A stretch of 64,000 nucleotides of DNA. Source: Salvia splendens (Eukaryota > Streptophyta > Magnoliopsida > Lamiales > Lamiaceae). The first letter of the stretch is position 1. Every line of letters begins with the position of its first letter. The DNA is taken from the NCBI RefSeq assembly GCF_004379255.2, contig NC_056050.1, positions 17,415,514 to 17,479,513 on the forward strand, read 5' to 3'. Positions 56,463 to 64,000 of the stretch are shown piece by piece. The position numbers were made by a program, and so were the translations under genes. Under the pieces are notes generated by a model. It ran no database searches. It saw nothing but the letters and a program-made list of their open reading frames with translations, and was not told the DNA's origin.

Positions 56463-59400
56463 TCAAACTCCCATCTCTTCAACGTGGCATTCGAACAGTT
56501 TCACCGCCAAAGCCTTTGTAAAAGGATCTGCCAGGTTGTTCTCTGACGCAATCTTGACCACTTGTATGTCTCCTCTCTGCACTATATCCCTGATGATATG
56601 ATACTTCCGCTCTATGTGTTTGCTCGCTTTGTGAGCTCTTGGTTCTTTCGAGTTTGCCACAGCACTAGAATTGTCACAATAAATGGTGATGCTCTTGGGC
56701 AGATTCGAAACCACACCTAAATCCATAAGGAAGTTCTTGAACCATACAGCCTCTTTTGCATCCTCCGAAGCGGCTACATACTTGGCTTCCATGGTCGAGT
56801 CCGCGATGCATTTCTGCTTCACACTCTTCCAAATTACGGCTCCACCTCCTAAGGTGAACACATATCCTGAAGTAGATTTTCTCGAGTCCTGATCAGCTTG
56901 AAAGTCTGAGTCAGTATATCCCACGAGACAGAGCTCGGCTGCATTGTAAACTAGAGCATAGTCCTTAGTCCGTTTAAGGTACTTGAGTATGCTCTTTACG
57001 GCAGTCCAATGTCCTTGGCCCGGATTCGACTGATATCTTGCCACCATGCCAACAGCAAAGCAAATATCAGGTCTAGTACAAAGCATAACATACATGCGAC
57101 TTCCAACTGCCGAAGCATATGGAATCCTTCTAATTTCCTGTATCTCAGATGGCGTTTTAGGGCACATCTCTTGAGATAAATGGATGCCATGTCTAAAAGG
57201 TAAGGAACCTTTCTTGGCGTCCTGCATGCTAAAACGACTAAGTACTATGTCGATGTAAGGTTCTTGAGATAAGCACAACATCTTCTTTTCTCGATTCCAA
57301 AGAACCTTGATCCCGAGGATGTGTCCCGCGTCTCCCATATCCTTCATCTCGAACTGGTTCGACAACCAAGTTCATACTGATTACAACATCTTTTTATTGT
57401 TTCCAATTAGAAGAATGTCATCTACATATAAAACTAAGAACACCACATTCCCCTTATCAACTTTCTTATACACACAGCTTTCACTTGGGCACTTTTCGAA
57501 TCCAAACTTGCGAACAGTTTGATCGAAACATTGATTCCACGATCTAGATGCTTGCTTGAGGCCATAAATGACCTTCTTAAGCTTCCAAACCATGTGTTCT
57601 TTGCCCTTTATGGCATATCCTTCGGGTTGTTCCATGTAGATGGTCTCCTCAAGACCGCCGTTTAGAAACGCAGTCTTAACGTCCATCTGCCATACATCCC
57701 AATCCATATAAGCTGCAATAGACAATAGCATCCGGATCGATTTGAGCATGGCCACTGGGGAGAAGGTCTCGTCATAATCGACGCCTTCCTTTTGGGTATA
57801 CCCCTTGGCCACTAGTCTTGCCTTAAAGACTTTAACTCGTCCATCGGGTCCACGTTTACGTTTATATATCCACTTGCTCCCAATAGCAGTACAGCCTTCG
57901 GGTAGGACGAACAAATCGTAGACGTCTTTGTCTATCATAGATTGTAGTTCCGAATCCATTGCTTTCACCCATTTGCAATGATCGACATCTGTCAGCGCCT
58001 CCGCAAAGTTCCAGGGATCTAATACATTGCTGTCCGAGGAGTGATCCATAGATTCCCCCAAACCAATGTATCTGTCGGGCTCATGCGAGACCCTCCCACT
58101 GCGGCGCGGCACTACAATATTTTGAGTAGAAGTTGAAGTTTCGGGAATTGATTGTACACTTGGTACTTGTTCTTGGTTAATGGAACTTGTGACAGAAGTC
58201 AGCTCATCGAGAGCCACTTCACTGCTGGGTTTATGATTCATTACATAGTCTTCCTCTAAGAATGTCGCGTGAGTACTCACAATGACTTTCTTGTCTCGGA
58301 GACTAAAGAATTCATAACCTTTCGTCCCTTTGGGGTATCATATAAACAAACATACCTCCGTCCTTGATCCTAGCTTAGTTGGATCATTTTCCAATACATG
58401 AGCCGGGCAACCCCAAATCTTGAGATGTGCTAGATTGGGCTTGTGCCCAGTCCACAACTCATAAGGAGTAGTAGGTACGGATTTTGATGGTAAATTATCT
58501 AAAATATGGCTTGCAAAAAGCAAGGCATGTCCCCAAAACGAAATAGGCAGACGTGCATAACTCATCATCGATCGAACCATATTTAACAAGGTCATGTTCC
58601 TTCTTTCAGCCACGCCGTTCTGCTGGGGCGTGCCCGACGCAGTCAGTTGGGATTCAATTCCCGACTCCGATAAGTAGTCCAAAAATTCGGCACTGAGGTA
58701 TTAGCCTCCACGATCAGATCGTAGGCTTTTGATATTCTTTCCATGATACTTCTCCACAAGAGTCTTAAATTCTTTAAACTTGTCAAAAGACTCTGACTTG
58801 TGATGCATCAAATAAACATATCCATTTTTCGTGAAGTCATCAATAAATGTGATGAAGTATCGAAAACCACCTCTTGCCTCCGTAGACATTGGTCCACATA
58901 TATCGGAATGAACGAGCTCAAGTACTTCCTTGGCCCTATTGCCCTTAGCCTTAAAAGGCATCTTGGTCATCTTGCCTTCTAAGCATGACTCACACTTATG
59001 AAAAGGTTCTTCCTCTAGACCTTTAATAAGATCTTGTTGAATAAGAGAATGGATCCTCCTTTCATTGGCATGACCAAGTCTAAGGTGCCATAAGTACGTT
59101 TCGTTCATTGAACTTGAAGGTTCCTTTCGTTTCTTTGAAATTTTCAATGTTGTATTGAGTTCTGATTTGCGATTATTAAACTATGTAGAAGTGATTGTGT
59201 ACAGATTGTTTTCCATGATACCACGACAGATATAAGAACCATCTTTCTTAATAACACAATTGTCATTAAAAGAAATTGAATATCCATCAAAAACTAATTT
59301 AGAAACTGAAATTAAATTTCTTCTAAAAGAAGGTACCAACAAAACATTCTTCAAAATCAAAAATCTATCACTACTAAAACGCAAATAAATGTCTCCCACT

Positions 59401-60431
59401 GCAATGGCCGCCACTTTGGTAGCGTCGCCCAGCTGGACTTTGATCTCACGATCATGTAGCCGTCTTGTCACCTGCATTAAGTCAGGATCAAAACAAATAT
59501 GATCAGTAGCTCCTGTGTCAATAACCCAAGTGCAAGTAGATGTCGAAGCCAAACAAGACTCGACTACTAGAGCTTGGTGCATACCTGTAGCCTTGCCCCT
59601 TTTAGGACATTCTGGCTTCCAATGCCCCTTCTCACCACACTTGAAACACTTCCCCGAGGGCTTCTTATTTGCCCTTTTCTTCTTCTTTCCCTTAGCCACT
59701 TTGCCCGATTCTGAGTTCGGTGCCTTCCTTTTTCCTATGCTAGGCTTGAAGCCAGAGGAACGAGGTGCCGAAGTCATCATGGCAGCCTTAGCCTGGACCA
59801 TAAGGTCCTCTACTGACTGAAGTTCAGTCAATAGTTCTGCCAAGGTGTAATTCCTTTTTGTTCATCTCAAAGTTGAGTTTGAACTGCTGGAAGCTAGGGG
59901 GAAGACTTTGAAGGATGATTGTTATCTGGGACTCGGGATCGATCATCCCTCCCAACACCTCAATCTGGTTGAGGTGGCCCATCATCTCGAGGACATGGTC
60001 CCTCACAGACGAGCCTTCTTTCATTGTCTTCGACATGATACTCCGAAAGGCTGAGACTTAGCCGTTCGATTCTGAGTACCAAAAAGATTCTTGAGATTCT
60101 GCATAATCTCGGCGGCAGTTTCCATGGCAGAATGCTGATGCTTGAGTACTGATGACATAGATGCCAACATGTAGCACTTTGCCATCTCATTCGCCTTATG
60201 CCACCGTCTATGTGCATCTCTAAGTCCTACCGCAGCGTTAGCCACTGGCACTGGAGGTCGCTGGGTTGTGAGCACAAAGTTGTACTCTTCAACTGTAAGA
60301 ACGATGTCCAAATTTTGTTTCCATTCTATGTAATTTTGGCCCTCGAGTTTGTTTTCTTTGAGAATTGCAGAAAGAGGATTGAACGACATATTGACGATTT
60401 GGTTTGCACTGCAAAACAGAATATTTACCAT
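56463..60431 (-). pseudogene. Copia-4 gag-pol, heavily frameshifted
   Basis: On -: gag from about 60389 (SFNPLSAILKENKLEGQNYI), broken near 60035 and 59840; zinc knuckle CFKCGEKGHWKPEC; protease WVIDTGATDHIC; stop near 59178; GAG-pre-integrase WHLRLGHANERRIHSL; integrase with HSDICGPMS, SLRSDRGG followed by a TAA replacing the expected Glu codon at about 58702, TPQQNGVAERRN; frameshift near 58335-58280; RT with [41 protein letters not shown]; stop near 57381; RNase H with [41 protein letters not shown] and NNLADPFTKAL. Domain order is standard for copia. At least six lesions, so dead. Confidence 0.94.
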
Positions 60432-62425
60432 TTGTCATAAACTTATGTAAGAAGTTTGATCAGATAAACCATAAAACTTTTCAAAATCTTACAACTGTAA
60501 AATTAAAATTTTGTACCCTCCAGAGGAAGTCAATACGCATTAAAATCTTACAATTTTACTGGTCACAACACCGAAGAATAGTCCAGAGACCACAGAGTGG
60601 CATGGCCTCCTATTGTTGCCTAAGTAAGACCATCTCTTTAGCATTACAGAGTCTCATTTCTACAACACACTCACATAACAATGTTCATGTGTTGCTAACA
60701 AGATCAAGCTATCTCATAAATCTGTGTGAACTTCTGAATCTCGTAGTTTCTTAGGATTATTGTCCCCACAGAGCAGGTGGCGATAATATTGGAAACTACA
60801 TTCTAGTTCATACTATTTATATTTGAGAAGTCAGCCCTCATGAACTTGCTATTTTCTTAGGATTATTGTCCCCACAGAGCAGGTGGCGATAATATTAGAA
60901 AAAGGCTTCATAAATTGCAGACCAATTGATGGAGACCATATACAAACGTTGAGTTCGTAATTATAGCTTAGATATTTGGGTTATGGTTTTTCTTTAATTA
61001 TCCTTAGCCTTAGGGCATAGAAAGGCTTGATTAAATTCTGTTGGTATTTAATTTGCTGGATAATTAAATCTTTAGATTAATGTTGTTATCTTCCTTTAGG
61101 AAATTGTTGTTCTAGAATTTAATTCTTAGTCATGTCTACTATAAGGTATATCTAAAATAAACAAATTATTTAATCTTTAATAAGACATGAAAAATAAATT
61201 CAAATTATTTCCTTGTTCAAGATTAGGAATAGATATTTTATTATTTAATGTATTCATACATATCTATCCTTATTAGGATCTTAGATATATAAATATTAGG
61301 AAACTATTAAATTATTCTTATCCATATCATCTAGGAATCAAAATAATATTATTTATTTCCATAGATATAGAAAATAATAAAAAATATTCCTTAAATCTAG
61401 ATTAATATTAGGAAACTATTAAATTATTCTCATCCATATCATCTAGGAATCAAAATAATATTATTTATTTCCATAGATATAGATAATAATAAAAATATTC
61501 CTAAAATCTAGGCAAATCTTCCATGAAGATTTTATTTCCATTTAATAATAATATTTTAATGATATCTTTTAATAAAATAATTAAATAATCATTAAAATAA
61601 TCCTTCATCATTATCTCATCGTACGAGGTTCGCACGAACGATGAACGACGAAAATCCGATGAGTTCTTCGTCGGTCCACTACGCATGCAGCGTCTCAGCC
61701 ACCGGTACGCAGGTGGCGCGCCAGCATCTCGGCCAGCGGCTCGTCAGGTGTCACCTCCGTCTCGGCCAGGAGCGCGCTCGGAGGCGCGACTCCTCTCGGC
61801 CAGCGGCGAGCGCCCGTCTTGGCTCCATGTTCCGTCGGGTGGCTCGAGCTCTCGGCCAGTAGTGCGCACGGTGGCGCGGCTGCTCTCGACTAGCTCGGAC
61901 CGCCCATCTCGGTCCATCTCACTCCAGCTCTTCCCACTGCCCCAACCAGCGACACGCCAACAGGCGCGACGCTCTCGGCCAGGTGTTCCATCGGGTGGCA
62001 CCGGACCTTCCGCCTAGGGTTCGGTCTGGCGTCTCGGCACCTCAGCACGTTCTCGGTCGAACTGCCGTGCCACTCCATCCGCCGTTTCGATCTCGATGCG
62101 GGTTTTGCCTGGGTCTGTGGTCTCGACCGGCGATGTGAACGAGCCCACGCTCGTCTGCGCATCGCCTTATGACCGCGATCCCTCGGCTCCCACTCAATCG
62201 ACAACCCTACCTCGATCGCGCGTGGTGCGATCCGTCTCGGTGCGAGCACCGACGAATCGCACGTCTTGTACATTCGAGCAGATCAAGTTCATTGATTCGA
62301 CAGTTCTTGAGTTCAACATGCATAAAAATTTAAACAAAAACACAAGAACATTCTTCGCAATCAAATTGGACATGCATACATGAATTTCGCGAAATTTAAA
62401 TCCAAATAATCAGAGCCAAAGACTA
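60432..62425 (-). other. Copia-4 leader between primer site and gag, with repeats and a GC-rich block
   Basis: About 2 kb without gag or pol. Contains a direct repeat TTTCTTAGGATTATTGTCCC...GGTGGCGATAATATT at 60748-60797 and 60852-60901, and a tandem repeat of about 110 bp (ATTAGGAAACTATTAAATTA...) at 61297-61405 and 61408-61512. From about 61620 to 62280 the sequence becomes GC-rich with repeated CTCGGCCAG/CTCGGTC motifs. Frames in it (61641-62273) on both strands are compositional artefacts. Confidence 0.6.
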
Positions 62426-62437
62426 GCTCTGATACCA
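62426..62437 (-). other. Copia-4 primer-binding site (initiator tRNA-Met type)
   Basis: On - TGGTATCAGAGC, the complement of the 3' end of plant initiator tRNA-Met and the standard copia primer site, two bases from the 5' LTR border. Confidence 0.9.
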
Positions 62438-62439
62438 AT

Positions 62440-63898
62440 TGAAGGGGTTGGCAGCAGAAGCGTGCATAAATATTCGATCACATGAATTTGATCTATTTAG
62501 CAGATTATTCAGACAAATTCTATTCGCGCAATTATCACATGTATCATGCTCATAACTTGAATTAAAACATGCTTTAGCATATAAAATCCCTAAAACATGC
62601 TTACTACAGAATTAGCCAATTTACCTCGTTGATTCAATCAAGAATCGATGATGGCTTGCTCCGTCTCCATGTGAAGATCTTCAATACAAGACCTCGGATC
62701 TTCTGACTGGTGTCCCGGACTATACGCTGATATTTGTGTGGACAAATCTCACCAACGTACTAGGACTCGAATAATGGAAGACAGAAACTGCTCACGGAGG
62801 AGGCACAACTTTCAAACTCTCTCTCTCTAGAGGGGGACGAATTTTTTTATGTAGAAAAAGTGTTTTCTGTATACTTCATTCTCCTATTTATATTTAGTCA
62901 CAAATTGGGTCCGGTCGGGGATCTAAGGAAGAATTGGATCAGGCCTCACCCAATTAGCTTTTTACTAATTATATTGAACCCACAATTTAATACAAGCTTA
63001 TATTGGAATATTACAAGTAGCCACTACAGAAGTAATATTGCACGGCCTTTCCAAATTCGAAATTACAAGTATTCCGGGTTTCCTTTATTTGCGTTCAATT
63101 CATTTCCCGCGCTTAAGATAGAAACATCCATTAATTAATTAATATCTACTATGGACTTAATTAATCATCATATTTAATCTCCATGAGTGGACTTAGCAAG
63201 AAACTCTTATTTATTATTCATAGAGTAATCAAACTCCAACTAGCTAGGTTCCGAATAATAAAACCTTGTTTCGAGCTCCTCTTGTGGATGTTATCAAACG
63301 AGACTCTCCTCGCGTACGATTCAACGTAATAGCAATCCTAGCACCGCTAGATAATTATCACCACTACCCAATATACCTGGATCATTGGGTTACGAAAAAC
63401 CCGCACCTTTGGTAAGTCAAAGTAGTAGATGCTCAATATCGTATGTTCAATGCTAACGTACATTGATTAAGAAATTATTATCAAGACCTCGTCTTTCAGT
63501 AGATAGCATAAAGACTCGTCTTGCTGTTAGATCCATTCAGTGCTATTCCACACCAACGTCATCTTATTTCAATAAGGCTTAGAAATAATCGGACTGACAT
63601 TGCAACTTTTCAAGATAGGTAGTCTAGGCCTATCTGGGTTGTGAAATTCTTATTTTTCTTTGTTCAGAACTGACTGTGTTACCTTAAAGTGGACGACGCC
63701 CACAACCGGTCTACTAGAACAAAGACTTAGACTTTGTTACGTTCTTATACATTTAAATATGCAATAAACAACCATTAAATGTAAAACATAACAACATTAT
63801 GATAAAAATAATCTGTTTTATTCATTGGAAAATAAAAAGTAGAGTTTTACAGTATCCAATCACTCGAAAGGTGATTTCTAGTATACAAAACCCTAACA
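62440..63898 (-). repeat. Copia-4 5' LTR (1459 bp)
   Basis: On - TGTTAGGGTTTTGTATAC (63898) to ...CAACCCCTTCA (62440). Intact ends. Carries the uninterrupted target site of the 53124 solo LTR at 63336-63346. Differs from the left LTR by scattered substitutions and a few indels. Confidence 0.92.
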
Positions 63899-64000
63899 AT
63901 ATAATCTGTTTTATACTCAATGAAATATGATCTTTCAAATTGTACGTTTACGAGATGATGCTAGAAATTTGACTATCTTAGGCTATATATGTTCTTTCAA
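63899..64000. other. Right flank of Copia-4
   Basis: About 100 bp of AT-rich sequence; ATATA at 63899-63903 is the expected right copy of the target duplication. Nothing else recognised. Confidence 0.4.

Larger units (their letters stand above)
52324..63898 (-). mobile_element. Copia-4, old copia element with both LTRs
   Basis: Order on -: 5' LTR 63898-62440, primer site, about 2 kb leader, gag, protease, integrase, RT, RNase H, polypurine tract, 3' LTR. Right flank after the LTR is ATATA; the left flank is lost in the 44-bp array, so the target duplication cannot be confirmed. Multiple frameshifts and stops make it inactive. Confidence 0.92.

Noticed and set aside
61641..62273. Ser/Arg-rich frames in the Copia-4 leader
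   Set aside because: Several overlapping frames on both strands are open at once, as expected for a stop-poor GC-rich block; no domain.
1..64000. A new defence or biosynthetic cluster
   Set aside because: The only host-type enzyme is one BAHD gene; no neighbouring pathway genes are present, and everything else is transposon-derived or unrecognised.

Overview
This is a stretch of plant nuclear DNA, almost certainly from a eudicot. It has Ty1/copia and Ty3/gypsy-type LTR elements, a plant Helitron, Stowaway, Tourist, hAT-like and Mutator-like miniature elements, a tRNA-derived SINE, and a two-exon BAHD acyltransferase gene. A Lamiales (mint-family) source would fit, but that is a guess. Most of the window is transposon on transposon. 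Only two host-type genes read as intact: a BAHD acyltransferase on + (exons 46635-47087 and 49013-49912, 450 aa) and an 11-exon replication protein A large-subunit-like gene on - (14664-17402, 533 aa, all splice phases agreeing).

Layout. 1-3052: 3' half of a copia element (Copia-1) with a 1.2 kb 3' LTR, inserted in a Helitron helicase exon. 3056-11140: broken Helitron RepHel gene on -, split by a 3.4 kb solo LTR (4991-8401, 5-bp target duplication CATAC). 12.0-13.7 kb: possible exons of an unrecognised gene. 14.6-18.6 kb: RPA70-like gene and its duplicated 5' flank. 19.6-20.8 kb: two tandem duplications. 21.1-22.4 kb: miniature elements. 22.4-31.05 kb: a four-level nest, copia gag/LTR remnant (Copia-A) <- hAT-like element <- gypsy-type solo LTR <- Copia-2. 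31-41 kb: miniature elements, a SINE, and a second hAT-like element split by a 1.6 kb solo LTR. 42.4-46.5 kb: a Stowaway element split by Copia-3, whose two 558-bp LTRs are identical and whose reverse transcriptase is deleted. 46.6-49.9 kb: BAHD gene. 50.3-52.3 kb: LTR fragment, (TA)27, a small gene fragment, and a 44-bp satellite array that reverses orientation. 52.3-63.9 kb: decayed Copia-4, with a third gypsy-type solo LTR in its left LTR; the matching empty site is visible in its right LTR.

No bacterial-type systems, CRISPR arrays or rRNA genes are present. I found no convincing wholly new system. The most interesting points are the very recent, RT-less Copia-3 just upstream of the BAHD gene in the same orientation, the orientation-switching 44-bp array, the intact RPA-like gene beside a dead RepHel, and the deep nest with target duplications that can be read at almost every level. 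Exon limits and element ends were read by eye from splice consensus, reading phase, terminal repeats and target duplications; no alignment program was run.
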